A stretch of DNA of 64,000 nucleotides, taken from contig JAVXUO010002639.1 of the NCBI GenBank assembly GCA_033065855.1, positions 186,001 to 250,000 of the forward strand. The letters run 5' to 3'. This DNA is from Escallonia rubra (taxonomy: Eukaryota > Streptophyta > Magnoliopsida > Escalloniales > Escalloniaceae). Below, in pieces: positions 44,371-55,900 of the stretch. The first letter of the stretch is position 1. The number at the start of each line of letters is the position of its first letter. Below the pieces are notes generated by a model. The model was given only the letters and a program-made list of their open reading frames with translations. It ran no database searches and was not told the DNA's origin. The position numbers and the translations under genes were made by a program.

Positions 44371-46690
44371 TGTAACACTCTGAAAATCCGGAGCTTCGTC
44401 GCCTTGAACTCCCGGAATGTTAACCTACCACATCATATCAAACCTGTCAAATCTTATTCACTAACACATACTTCGAAGCATTTAATCCGATATCAACTCA
44501 AATTCTTCAAATACAAGATTACAAAACTGTTTGGACTGAGACTACTAAAACATAGGTTCTTTATAAACTCGAGTCCTTATAAAACAAGTTGACAGTACCG
44601 ACCCTCGCAGGGGTCTCACTACACAGTAGTGGTGGGCTCACCGGAATCTCACACAGACTCTAAACCCCATTCCTGAGCATGCTACAACTGATCATCATCT
44701 GCAGAACAGAGTCAGACGAAGAGTGAGCTTTTGAGAGCTCAGTAAGGTCGTACAAGGACAACCGAGAGAATTACAAAACGATTCAAAGGAATTCAACCGA
44801 CGATGATTTTCAAAATGATCAAAATTCATCAGAAATAAATACCAAAATAAACATTAACAATCACAATGAGTTCCAAAACGATCAATAAAAGATCATTTCC
44901 AAAGCCATCATTCCAAAATACAATGATGGTTTTCCAAAAGATTTCAAAACAAGTTCAAAGGCGATTCTGGGGAGGGATTTCAAACAAACACAAACTGTTT
45001 GAGACAATCCTTTCCAGTCATTTCCGTAACAGTCACTGTAAGATACAATGTAATTAAACTCAAAAATGTTGATCTTGGGAAGTTGCGATGCCATTCCGGC
45101 AAAGCCAGTATGCGATGTCATTTAGGCAAAGCCAGTACGGTGTGCACATGCATGATGTACGAATACTAGTCCCACTGAGTACTAGCCTACATTCTACGCA
45201 GGATTCAGAGTAGCCTTATAACGCCTCCCCACAATACGGTTCCCCAGGTCAACACAAAATCAACAATATCAATGAGTATTAACATGAACTCAAAAACGAA
45301 ATCACTTCGGGTTTCAATAAGAATAAACATACTGATATAAGTCATCACTCAAAATTCCAGAATATCCACAAAAAAATAACAAGAACGATTATGAACAGTT
45401 ATCGAATTTAGGCACAACAGTTCAAAAGAAAGAATGCAAACAATTATGAAATATGCCCGACATGCAATAACAGGCGAGCATCAATAAGATTTTCAAATAA
45501 TCGATTCAGAATATTGGGATTTTTTGAGCAATAACATGCTGATATCAATATATAATTCAGTGTTCGACATTAGTCATAAGTAATCGAAGGAGTACACTAA
45601 CATCCTGGAAATCCGGAGCTCCGTCGCCCCAAACTCTTAGAATGTTAACCTACCGCTTCAGATCAAACCTATCAGACCCTGTCCACTGATACATACTTTA
45701 AAGTTCTAACTAGACATCAACTCAAATACTTCAAAGTATGTACAGTCCAAAAGGAACCTTAACTTAAGCTAGTATTACAACTCAACATTTCTAAAACTCA
45801 ATTTAGGTTCCTTATAAAGCAGCTAACATTACTGACCCACGCATGGGTCTTACTTCACAGCAGTGGTGGGCTTACCGGAATCTCACACAGACTCTAAACC
45901 CATTCCCGAGTATGCTACAGCTGATCATTACCTGCAAAAGGGAATCACACTAAGGTTGAGCTCAGTAAGGTCGTGCAAGGACAACCGAAAGAAATACAAA
46001 ACGATTCAACAGAATCCAACCAACGATGATATCCAAAAATATTTCAAACGATCTAAATAGCTCGATAATTTCTAAAATGATAAAAATTCATCATAAAGGA
46101 GACAATCCTTTCCAGTCATTTCTGTAACAATCAATGTAAGATACAATGTAAATAAATTCAAAGATGTTGATCATGGCAGTTGCGATGCCATTCCGGCAAA
46201 GCTAGTATGCGATGTCAGTCAGGCTTAGCCAATACAATGTACACATGCATGATGTACGAATACTAGTCCCACAGGTTATTAGCCTGCGTTCCACGCAGGA
46301 TTCAGACCAGTCTTATAATGCCTCCCCACAGTACGGTTCCCCAGGTCAACACAAAATCATCAATATCAATGAGCATTAAAATGAACTAAAAAAAAATCAA
46401 TTCGGGTTTCAATAACAATAAACATACTGACATAAGTCATCACTCGGAATCGCAGAATAACCACAAACAAACAACAAGAATGATTACGAACGATTATCGA
46501 ATTTAGGCAGAATAGTTCAGAAGAAATAATGCAAACAATTATGGAATATGCCCGGCATGCAACAACAGGTGAGCATCGATAAGATTTCCAAATAATCGAT
46601 TCAGGTTCAATGTTGGGGTTTTCTCGGCAATAACATAATGATATCAATACATAATTCAATATTCGACATTAGCCTTATGTAAATCGAAAA
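44371..46690. repeat. 1.2-kb tandem duplication (units A and A') in the large LTR
   Basis: aaatccggagct occurs at 44384 and 45609, ccggaatctcacacagactc at 44641 and 45875, and gatgtacgaatactagtccc at about 45154 and 46253. Both units end with a gacattag-type stretch followed by taatcgaa or taaatcgaa. The spacing is about 1.1-1.23 kb; indels account for the change. Confidence 0.88.
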
Positions 46691-46914
46691 ATACTTATGA
46701 GTACGAGTCATCAAAGTAAGGGTTCGGACAGAAGTCCTTACTCGGGGTTCAGATAGAAACCCTTACCGGGATTTGAAGCTAGATTATCTTAACCGGAAAG
46801 TCTTTAACTTTAACCTAAATAAAATAATCAAATCATCAGAACACAGCCTACATTACAATATTATAACTCAATACAGACGCACACATACTCCCAAAATGAA
46901 CCCCCCTCACCGGG

Positions 46915-47235
46915 TATATAAAATTACCAAAAACACCTTTCGCACGCTTAAATCACCAAAACAGCCTTCCCGTATGTAAAATCACTAAAATAACCTCAGT
47001 GTATGTGAATTTACCAAAAAATACCTTTTAGAGATAGAATTATCAAAATACCCGTCTGGGTGACAAATTACCAAAATACCCCCTATGTCCCTTAAATCGC
47101 CAAAATAACCTTTCCGTAAGTGAAATTACTAATATATCCCTACCGTATGTGAATTTATGCAAAAATACCTTTTAGAGCTAAAATTACCAAAATACCCCTC
47201 CGGGTGGTTAATTACCAAAATACCCCTGGGGTTTT
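46915..47235. repeat. Degenerate short repeat array (accaaaataccc motif)
   Basis: About ten loosely spaced (28-35 bp) copies of aaaattaccaaaataccc and variants. The same array occurs in the second unit at about 50285-50570. Confidence 0.75.
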
Positions 47236-47795
47236 CAACATTGGAAAAATCTCAGAAAGATCATAAAAATACTATTTTAAGAATCCTGAAGTCATTTTTT
47301 GGCTAAAAAAGTATTTTAGAAAATTTTTGCCAGAAAAATCCCGAAGCGGTGTCCGGACCGAGCGCTCAGAAGTCGGTTCGGCTAAAAATACCAATCAGCC
47401 TCGAAATGACACAAAATTTTAGATAATGGAATATATCAGTAGAATAAGATTTTCCTAAAATTTTCAGATTAAAATAACTTGGTTTGCTATGTCAAATATT
47501 TCAAGAATTTTCTTTAATCGATATTGTAATTTAGCATCTTTTGCGTACGCCAAAAATTCCCAAACAATTTTAGAGCGTACCTCTCGTACAAATACCAGGG
47601 TTACTGTTTTGGACTTTACCAAATTTGGATCCTAGTTATTTATAAAAATTTGAATTAAAAGCTGCCTATTTGATTTTCTATTATTAATGACACTTACACT
47701 TATTGTTCACAATCAAAGCACACACTAACTTACCTTTGGTACACAAGGTTTCTTCCTCACCTCTCCCCCTCTCTACTGAAGCACAACTCTCACTT

Positions 47796-47965
47796 TCACA
47801 CACACGCACACACTGCTACACATAATCCCACACACTTACACCTAAACACACACACACTAACACATTTTTATACACCTATAACTCACACAATTACACACCA
47901 TTTACATAATCACACAACAGAAAAACACACACACTGTCACATATTCCACACACACATAACCCCTT
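47796..47965. repeat. CA-rich low-complexity tract (first copy)
   Basis: Long run of cacacacaca interspersed with tacacc and aatcaca. It corresponds in position to the CA tract of unit B' (51038-51480), so it was present before the duplication or expanded in parallel. Confidence 0.8.
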
Positions 47966-48804
47966 GGGCAGACTGAAAGCACCCCCAACCCCCACCCAAT
48001 TCACTCCTACATACCCATTAGACCACAACACTCACATAATCACACATATATACACTAACTCCCCACTGCCCCATCCACAAAACACTCACGCACAATTCAT
48101 AGCCGTGTTCACAGTTGCGAACACCCCCACTTTGCACCGAATTTACACACATATTCACAATTTTATCACACCAAAAAATCACCTAAGGGGAAAAGGGATT
48201 ACCCTTTTGAGAAATCCATAAAATTTTCTCCAGTTTCTCTTCCTTTCATTCTTTCTTTTCCCCTGATTTTGCTGCTTCTACTCTGTTCTCCTTTTCTTTT
48301 TTCTCTTTCTGTTGTTGTTCATTCATTTTCATCCAAACTTTCCTCTTTTTTTTCTTTTTCTTTAATTCTCCTAAAGATCTTATCTAATTCACTAGTTTAT
48401 TATTCAAGTGATTAGTCACCAATTAAGCAAGGAGGAGGTGGCATATTTTTATGACCAATTTCTCTGAAATTTTGACACATTAGTGCCCACTTTTTAAAAT
48501 TGCAAATTGGCCCCCAAACTTTGTGTATTTATATTTAGTCCACAAATTAATTCTAATCTCCACTAATTCAATTAGGCATCACTAAAAATATATAATATCA
48601 CTCATTTTATTATTTTTTTCATCACTAGAACTATAATTTACATTTATGCCCCCAAAGTTTTCCAAAATTATAAAATGACCCCAAAAGTTTTTAAAATTAT
48701 ATTTTTGCCCCAAAATTCTTTTAAACTTCCGGACGCTACTAATACCAGAGCATTGCTCAAAATTATCACCCGTTTATTTTTCAGGTCAAGGATGGTTATT
48801 TTAA

Positions 48805-50053
48805 GGGGAAAATAGGGAATGACCCCCTCTACTTTACACGTTGTGCGATTTCCCCCCTCCACTTCAAATTTAAGCACTAACCCCCCCCCCCCCCACAGTT
48901 ACAGAAAATGGGCACTTTAGACGGAAATCGTTAAATATAACAGCGCGTGGTCAACACACGCATTGACTCACAAATTTTTTTTGAAAATGACGATTTTGCC
49001 CATGGTCTCTTTTTAGAAAAGAAAATCAGAAAAAACCCTAATTCTAACCACCCCACCCCACCCCCGCCACCCAACCCCCCTATCCCCCCAACCCAATTCT
49101 GTCCTTCAAACTCCCCCGACCACCGCACCCCTTCATCTCCCGTCTGCCTCCCTCTTCCCTATCGCCGCACCACCTTCCCCCTTCCATGTCGCAGCGACCG
49201 CCCTTCCCCTTCCCTGTCGCCGCGACCGCCCTCTCCCTTCCCCTTCCCCGTCGCCGCAAAGTTAGTCAACAGTGATGGAGGTAACGGCGCACCCCGTCGA
49301 GGTGATCCATTAATTAACACGGCATTGATGAAAATTTGAATTGAATTGAAATGGGATTTAGAGAGAGAAAGGGTGGGTTTGCCAAAGGGCTTGCCGGCGT
49401 GGTGGGGTGGGTTTGCCAAGGGGCTTGCCGGCGTGGTGGGGTGGGGCGAGTCTGCCGGATGGTGGGCCGAGAGAGGCTGCCGGCGGCGTGGGGTGAGGAG
49501 GACGCTTGGGCTGCCGGCGGCGGGATCAGATCTGGAGAAGGAGAAGAGAAACCCTAATTTGAAAATTAGGGTTTTGAAACCCTAATTTTAAGGTTTCAAA
49601 CCCCTAATTTTTACATCAGGGTTTCAAATCCTCTAATTTTAGGATTTTAAAAGCTTAATTTGCAAATTAGTTGCTAATCCTAACGGCAATCGCGATTCCT
49701 TTTTTTTTTGTAACTCCCTGGTGGTCGGAGAAAAAGACCAGTGGTTGTGCTCAGTGAAGTGGTTGTGCTCAGTGAATCACCAATTGTAGCGGGGTTGACC
49801 AGAGGAAGAGGGTCATGGGCAAAAATTGTAATTTAAATTTGAGGGGGGGGGGAATTGCACATCGTGTATAGTACAGGGGGTCATTAGCTAATAAAGAAAT
49901 AACGGTATTTTGGTCATTTCACGCTATTCATAACGGATCCATCTAAGGTGCCCATTTTATGTAACTGTGGGGGGCTTTAGTGCTTAAATTTGAAGTGGAG
50001 GGGGGCAAATCGCATAACGTGTAAAGTAGAGGGGGTCATTCCCTATTTTTCCC
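48805..50053. mobile_element. Mutator-like element (MULE-3), 1.25 kb, perfect 9-bp target duplication
   Basis: The left end ggggaaaatagggaatgacc and the reverse complement of the right end (gggaaaaatagggaatgacc) begin inverted repeats of about 115 bp at roughly 90% identity. The flanks are TTATTTTAA at 48796-48804 and TTATTTTAA at 50054-50062, exact over 9 bp. Its TIRs differ from those of MULE-1 and MULE-2, but its interior has the same modules as MULE-2: cccttccccttccc-type tracts, a ttgccggcgtggtgggg minisatellite (49385-49450) and aaaccctaattt/aaattagggttt palindromes (49550-49680). No transposase is present. It is inserted in unit B of the large LTR. Confidence 0.92.
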
Positions 50054-51037
50054 TTATTTTAACCTACTCTCAAAGTTCTGAATATTACAAGTACTTACCA
50101 GTACGAGTTATTGAAATAAGTATTGTTCAGATATAAATCCTTACCTGGATCCGAAGCTAAGCTATCTAACCGAAAAGTCTGTTGCTTTGACCTAAATAGA
50201 ACATTTTAATTATTAGTACACAATATAAATTATGATATTATAATCAATACAGACTCACGCATACCCCAGAATGGCCCCTTCACCGAGTATGTAAAATTAT
50301 CAAAACGCCCATCTCGAACTTAAATCACCAAAACGATTTTCCCATGAGTAAAATCGCTAAAATGGTCTTACTGTGTCTGAATTTTTTCAAAAATAAGTTT
50401 TAGAAGTAAAATTACCAAAATACCCCCTCGCCCTCTTAAATCCCAAAAATAGCCTTTCCATAAGCGAAATCACTAATTTATTCTTACTGTATGTGAATTT
50501 ATGCAAAATACCTTCTACAGGTAAAATTACCAGAATACCAGAGGGGTGATAAATTATCAAAATACCCCCCGGAGGTTCTCGGCACCGGAAGAATCTAAAA
50601 AACACTTTAAAACACTATTTTAAGCATCCTAAAATTAATTTTTGGATAAAAAATATTTTAGAAAATTTTCATCCGAAAATTCCGAACCGGTGTCTAGACC
50701 GAACGCTCAGAAGTCGGTTCTATTAAAAATAGCTATTGACTTCGTAATTGCACAAAATTTTAGAAAATGGAACACCTCGGTAAATTAAGATTTTCCTAAA
50801 ATTTTCAGATTAAAATAGCTTGATTTGCTATGCTAAATAGTTCGATAATTATTTTTAGTCGATATCCTAATTTAGCATCCTTTACGGATACTGAAAAATT
50901 CCACAACGTACGTCTCGTAAAAATAATGGGTATTACTGTTATGGACTTTGTCAAATTTTGATGCTGTTAACCTCCCCCCCCCCCTTTAGTGATAATTACA
51001 GTCACTATTCACGAATTAAAACACACTATATCACCTT

Positions 51038-51480
51038 CACACACACACACGCACACACACACACACACACACACATAGTCTCTTCTTCATCTTTCTACCG
51101 AAGCACACTCATATACATACACTGCTACCTATAGACATCTATTGGAAACACTTCCACACCCTTAATCACACCTAAACACACACCTAAACACACTAATACA
51201 CACATATTATGCACATTACACAAGCGCAAACTCTAAGAACACACATACACAAAGTTCAGTCACACACCCAACACACACTGTCACACTCTCAAGCACACAC
51301 ATACACTTCCCAACACACTGAAAACCCTCAAGCACACACATACTCTTCATAACACACACAAACCCACAAGACTATTCACATAGTTACCCAAATACACACA
51401 CATACACCCACTACAACCATGAACCCACACAAACACCAACATGCAATCACACACAACACCATCAGTTTCACGCACCCACG
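51038..51480. repeat. CA-rich tract (second copy), with pure (CA)n at 51038-51076
   Basis: A nearly pure CA run of about 38 bases is followed by some 400 bases rich in cacacaca, acccaca and catacac. It is the counterpart of 47796-48080. Confidence 0.85.
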
Positions 51481-52328
51481 CATTTCACATACTCTCATTT
51501 GCATAATTTTACTATTCGTACACCTCTCCCCTCTTCACAACACCCACAGAATGCATTACAATCCACCGAAACCCACAAACTAACACTGCAACACATACAT
51601 GCTGCACAGAAACCAAACACACACCCGCGTTGTTTTAAACACAAAAAAAAAAAAAGATATCACACACTAGGAAGAAGGGGAAGAATTACCTTTGGAATTT
51701 CTTCCTCAATTTCTCCCTTTTTTCCCTTGCCCGAAGGTGGTTCTTCCCCCCCCCCCCCTCCTCTGTTTTCCTGTTCTTGCTCCGCTTCGTTGTTTATGTT
51801 TCTTTCTTTCTATTTTCCTCCCCGAATTTTCCTCCTTTCTTTTCTTATTTATCCTTAAAGACTATCTCATATAATTTGGCTAAATGAGTCGGAATTAAAA
51901 TAAATAGGAGGTGGCAAGTGTTTATGCTCTGATTTCTCAACTCTTGACACATAAGTACTAACTTTCAAAAATTACAATTTAGCCCCCAGAATTTCCATAA
52001 TTGCAAAATAACCCCCAAACTTTTTGTAATTACATTTAAGCCTTAATATTATTCTAATAATTCTTAATTTAATTAGACATCACTAAAGATATACTATCAC
52101 TCATTCTATTATTTTTCATCAGTAAAATTATAATTTATATTTATGCCCCAAATGTTTTCCAAAATTACAAAATGACCCCAAAAGTTTTCAAAATTATATT
52201 TTTGTCACAAATTTATTTTAAGCTTCTATGCCCTACTAATACCCGAGCATTGCTCAAAATTATCTCTCGTTTATTTTTCGGATCATGGATGATTATCTTA
52301 AATAGTTCCCGAAGTTCAGGATATTACA

Positions 52329-54885
52329 CTTATCGGGAGGGGGGAGAGATGAATGGCTCGGATTCGTTGGGCCACACAAGGTTGGAAAAGATTTTGTAAC
52401 AGACTTTCATCCCAAGAATCATATGTAATGAGGTGATTTACTTTGATCAGAGTGTTGGAGAGATTGATTGCAGTTGAGACCGGCTTGTCCTCCAAATAGA
52501 GGATTTATCAGAATGTCAAATTGAGATTTGATAACCAGTCCCTACCTGCCATCTTAGTCCATTTATGACAACCCTGTGACCGACCACGATACTTCTCCAT
52601 CCCCAAGAAAAATTTCCTCTATCCGGACTATTAAAGAAATCTGAGTGAGTACAATATTTGCCCATGAGGATTTTGGCAATCAGGCATTCCAGTTCCGTCC
52701 ATTGTCTCCAGATTGTTTTGGCTATGAGGGTTGTGTTAAAAATGTCAGTGTCCTTGAAACCCAATCCTATTAGAAATTTTTGGCGCACAGAGCGTGTTCC
52801 AATTGAGCCAGTGGATCCCTTTTCCTATTTCCTACCCACCAGAATCTGGCGAGTATAGATTTAATATTCTTACATACATGTGAAAGGAAAAAATAAACCT
52901 GCATGTGGTAAGTGAGTGAGGAAGTTAGCACAAAAGATATTAGTGTAGCACGACCGACTTTGTTAAGGAGGCATCCTTTCCTACTAGCACATTTTATTCT
53001 GATCTTTACAATAAGGTCATGGAAGAAAATTTTCCTGTTGGTGACAATATCTAGCATGCTTCCCAGATATTTCCGAAAATTTACAGCTTATGTGAATCCC
53101 AACCACTGTGCTATTATTTCCAGAATCATCCGAGGTGGCATTATGACTCACCGTGATAGATGATTTGGATTGATTAATTTGTTGTCCTGATTCGGTGTAG
53201 TATCTCAGAAGAATATTTCAAATATGGCAGCAAGAATTTTGAGTGAGCTTGGAGAAAATCATAGCATCATCCGCGAAAGATAAACGATTCAATGGAAGGC
53301 TTCAGATTTCTGCTTTAATACCAAGGATGAGAAGATAATTGTGCCTTTCAAAGATGCAGAAAGCACCTTCGCACATAAGATAAAATGTACGGTGAGAGAA
53401 GATCACATGTCTAAGGCCACATGTAGGAGCAAAGCGTTTAGTAGGTGAGCCATTAAGCATGATCTCATAAGACACACTTGTAACACGTTCCATGATCACT
53501 TTGATGAAGTGGGCCGACATAGTGTTCTTGTTATGACTGCCTCCATGAATTTCCAGTTTACTCTGTCGAAAGCCTTGCTCCTATCCATCTTGATCGCACC
53601 AAGAATCATTTTGGACATTTTTGTTGATTGAATTTTGTTTATAATTTCTTGGGCTAATGAAGTTATTATCACTAATGTGTCTTCCACCTACAAAGGTATT
53701 ACACTCTTCGAAAATGAGGTGGCTGAGCAGAGGTTTAATCTGATTGGCCAAAGTTTTTGCAATAATTTTATACATGGTGTTACAAGGAGAGATGGGTCTA
53801 AGGTCACTAGGGGTTAAAGGCGATTTAAATTTCGAGATAAGTACTACGAAGGATTTATTTGTTACTTTAAGGATGTGGTCGGATCAGAGAAAAGATTAAG
53901 CTGCAGAGGTAATGGGTTGTTCAAGGAAGTTCCAGCACTACTGATAAACAAGGGCCGCTATACAATCTAAGCCTAGTGACTTACTTGGGTTTATTCGAAG
54001 AGCGATTTATTTACCTCGTCAGCAGCAAATGGTTTGGATAGACAACCTGTTTGATTCGGGATGAGTAGTGCGAATATGTCATTGATTCCTTGTAATGCTT
54101 GTCTTTCCACTTCCAAGCACGGTGGTGGGCAGATGATGTTTTTGAAATGTGTCATCAGACAACTTGCTATAGTCGCATGCAGGTGTAAGGTATTGCCATT
54201 GCCATCCGAAAGGGATGAGATTTTATCTATATTACGTCTTATAATGGTGGATGTATGAAAGAAACGAATATTCCCGTCACTCGACTGAAGCCATCTAATT
54301 GTGGATTTCTGTGCCCAGAAGGATTCTCCAAAATCTAAGAGCCAGTCAAGTTTTTTTTCTTATGCTTTGATCCATCATTTGCACATCTAGGTGGGGGAGT
54401 TGGCTTTGAAAATGCGAGAGTTGTCTCTTTGCATCCTCAATTTGGATCCTTAGATTCCCAAAACTTTGTTTATTCTATATCGCTAGAATTTGCATAATCT
54501 TTTTTCCCAAGAAGGCAATTTTGAATAAAGGGGAGCCTTCACACTCAGCAGCCCATGCAGATTGAATAATCGATTTACACTGAGGGTGATTCAGTCACAT
54601 TGCTTCGAACCGCTGAGGGCGAGGTAAAAAAGGTTGTGAAGGATTTGTGTCTAGTAAAAGTGGAGCGTGATCCAACGATTGAATACCCAGATTTGATATT
54701 TGAGTGTTCGAGAAAATTGCCAACCAATGTGCCGTGGTAACACCTCTATCAAATTTTTCATACGTGCAAGAGGTTCCAGTTCAATTGTTTGTCCATTTGA
54801 ACGGGGGGTGTACTCAGTGAATGTCAATCAAAAGATTTTGGTTCAGAAACTCTTCAAGAAGATTTTGACCCAGAATACATAAGAA
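52329..54885 (-). mobile_element. 5' part of the split minus-strand L1-type LINE
   Basis: On the minus strand, from 54885 down: the end of the endonuclease (PPFKWTNN, CTYEKFDRG, then LDHAPLLLDTNP near 54680), the linker with FEGSPLF-like residues, and the RT. RT motifs are YKIIAKTLANQIKPLL and GGRHISDN (53775-53690), DRSKAFDRVNWKFMEAV (about 53580), SYEIMLNGSP then CGLRHV (53480-53410) and the catalytic FADDAMIFSKLT (FADD at 53277-53266). After these come the thumb/linker LIVKIRIK and ILARFWWVGN (53040-52800), IWRQWTELECLIAKILMGKY (52710-52650), WGWRSIVVGH and WDESLLQNLFQP (about 52400). It is 5'-truncated within the endonuclease near 54885. Multiple stops and frameshifts make it dead. Confidence 0.88.
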
Positions 54886-55900
54886 GTGATTTTTTAGTGT
54901 CTAATGTCCTCTATTTATAGGTAGTTGTGAAATGTTGACTTTTTTGGCACATGGCTACATCCCATAGCGAGACTTCATTAAAGATGCGACATTTGCCGGT
55001 GCACATTTGTCATGCCTTGTCTAGCTTTGCTCGGTTCCTCTAGAAGCTTGACTCATGACACACTGCTTCCAATCCGCATAGTGGAGTAAGCTTTTGACTC
55101 AAACCTCCTGCCTAATATAGCTTCAATTGGTTCGTCTATAAGCCTGGCTCATGAATCACTACCTCCAATCCATGTGGTGGAGTAAGCCTTTACTTAACCT
55201 CCTACCTAGTTTCATTGCAATGTCCGTTATGGGGACTAAGAGGCACAAGTAAATTGGCAGCAGTGGGGATGTCAAGTCCCACTGCCAGGTGGAGTGGGCA
55301 TATGCCGTCCAAAACTTTATCCCGTTATGGAGTAACCCAAAAGTCGTCATCGTTAAAGCATTAATTACATTGGTGTAAACAGTTGAGCTACATCACATCT
55401 TCAGTGTAATGCAAGTCACCTTCAACCAAGATGAGGCAGGTACAATAATTTCCTTTTTTTAGTTGCATCTTTTTTAGATTATGTAACCTTAGCCCTGAAT
55501 CCAGTGGTACAAGATGCATCAGGGAATAGATCACTAAGAGATCTTCTCAATGGTCATGGTGAAAGCAACCAAGTATCCTCCATCTTAATAATACATTGAC
55601 AGGTTTTTTTTAATATAAATTGAGTAAGCTTCATGTACCAAATTGAATAAAAATTGAGTGATTACTATGTTCGTATTCTAATGTAATAATTAGGACAAAT
55701 GAAAATTAGAAGAAGAAAAAGAGAACCATCAAGGTGACCTTTTAGATATTATTTTCATGTCACTAGCATATATCAACCAGTTGGAACGGCTTTGTAAACC
55801 CTCTTATGCGAATGAAATGTTTCTACTATTACTAAAAATGAAAAGGCAGGACTTGAGCATTTCATAAACTTTATATGCCAATTTAATATATTTAGGGGAT
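54886..55900. other. Spacer between two head-to-head LINEs; 96-bp tandem duplication
   Basis: No gene seen. A 96-bp unit is tandemly duplicated at about 55033-55226: agcttgactcatgacacact at 55045 matches agcctggctcatgaatcact at 55141, and both continue with caatcc, gtggagtaagc and aacctcct. A TATA-like ctatttatagg at about 54912 could mark an LTR remnant, but I cannot define one. Confidence 0.6.

Larger units (their letters stand above)
44371..52328. mobile_element. Very large LTR (probable solo LTR) with internal duplications, split by MULE-3
   Basis: It begins TGTAACA (44371) and ends ATATTACA (52328). It is flanked by CTTAT at 44366-44370 and CTTAT at 52329-52333, a 5-bp target duplication as made by LTR-retrotransposon integrase. 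The LINE reading frame resumes exactly across it. Without MULE-3 it is about 6.7 kb. No gag or pol domain is visible, so a solo LTR fits best; a non-coding (LARD-like) element is the alternative. Within it a 1.2-kb segment is tandemly duplicated (44371-45596 and 45597-about 46690). A roughly 2.1-kb segment is then also duplicated (about 46691-50089, containing MULE-3, and 50090-52328). Both copies of the latter end in ATTACA. Confidence 0.82.
46691..52328. repeat. 2.1-kb tandem duplication (units B and B') in the large LTR
   Basis: Matching landmarks include gaagctagattatcttaacc (46775) with gaagctaagctatctaaccg (50152), and gcgctcagaagtcggttc (about 47371) with acgctcagaagtcggttc (about 50704). 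Also gagcattgctcaaaattatc occurs at about 48750 and 52243. Each unit carries, in the same order, an accaaaatacccc-rich array, a CA-rich tract and a CT-rich tract. MULE-3 interrupts unit B close to its end. Confidence 0.88.

Noticed and set aside
54900-55400. Possible LTR remnant (TATA-like ctatttatagg)
   Set aside because: No partner repeat, no TG...CA ends and no target duplication could be identified.
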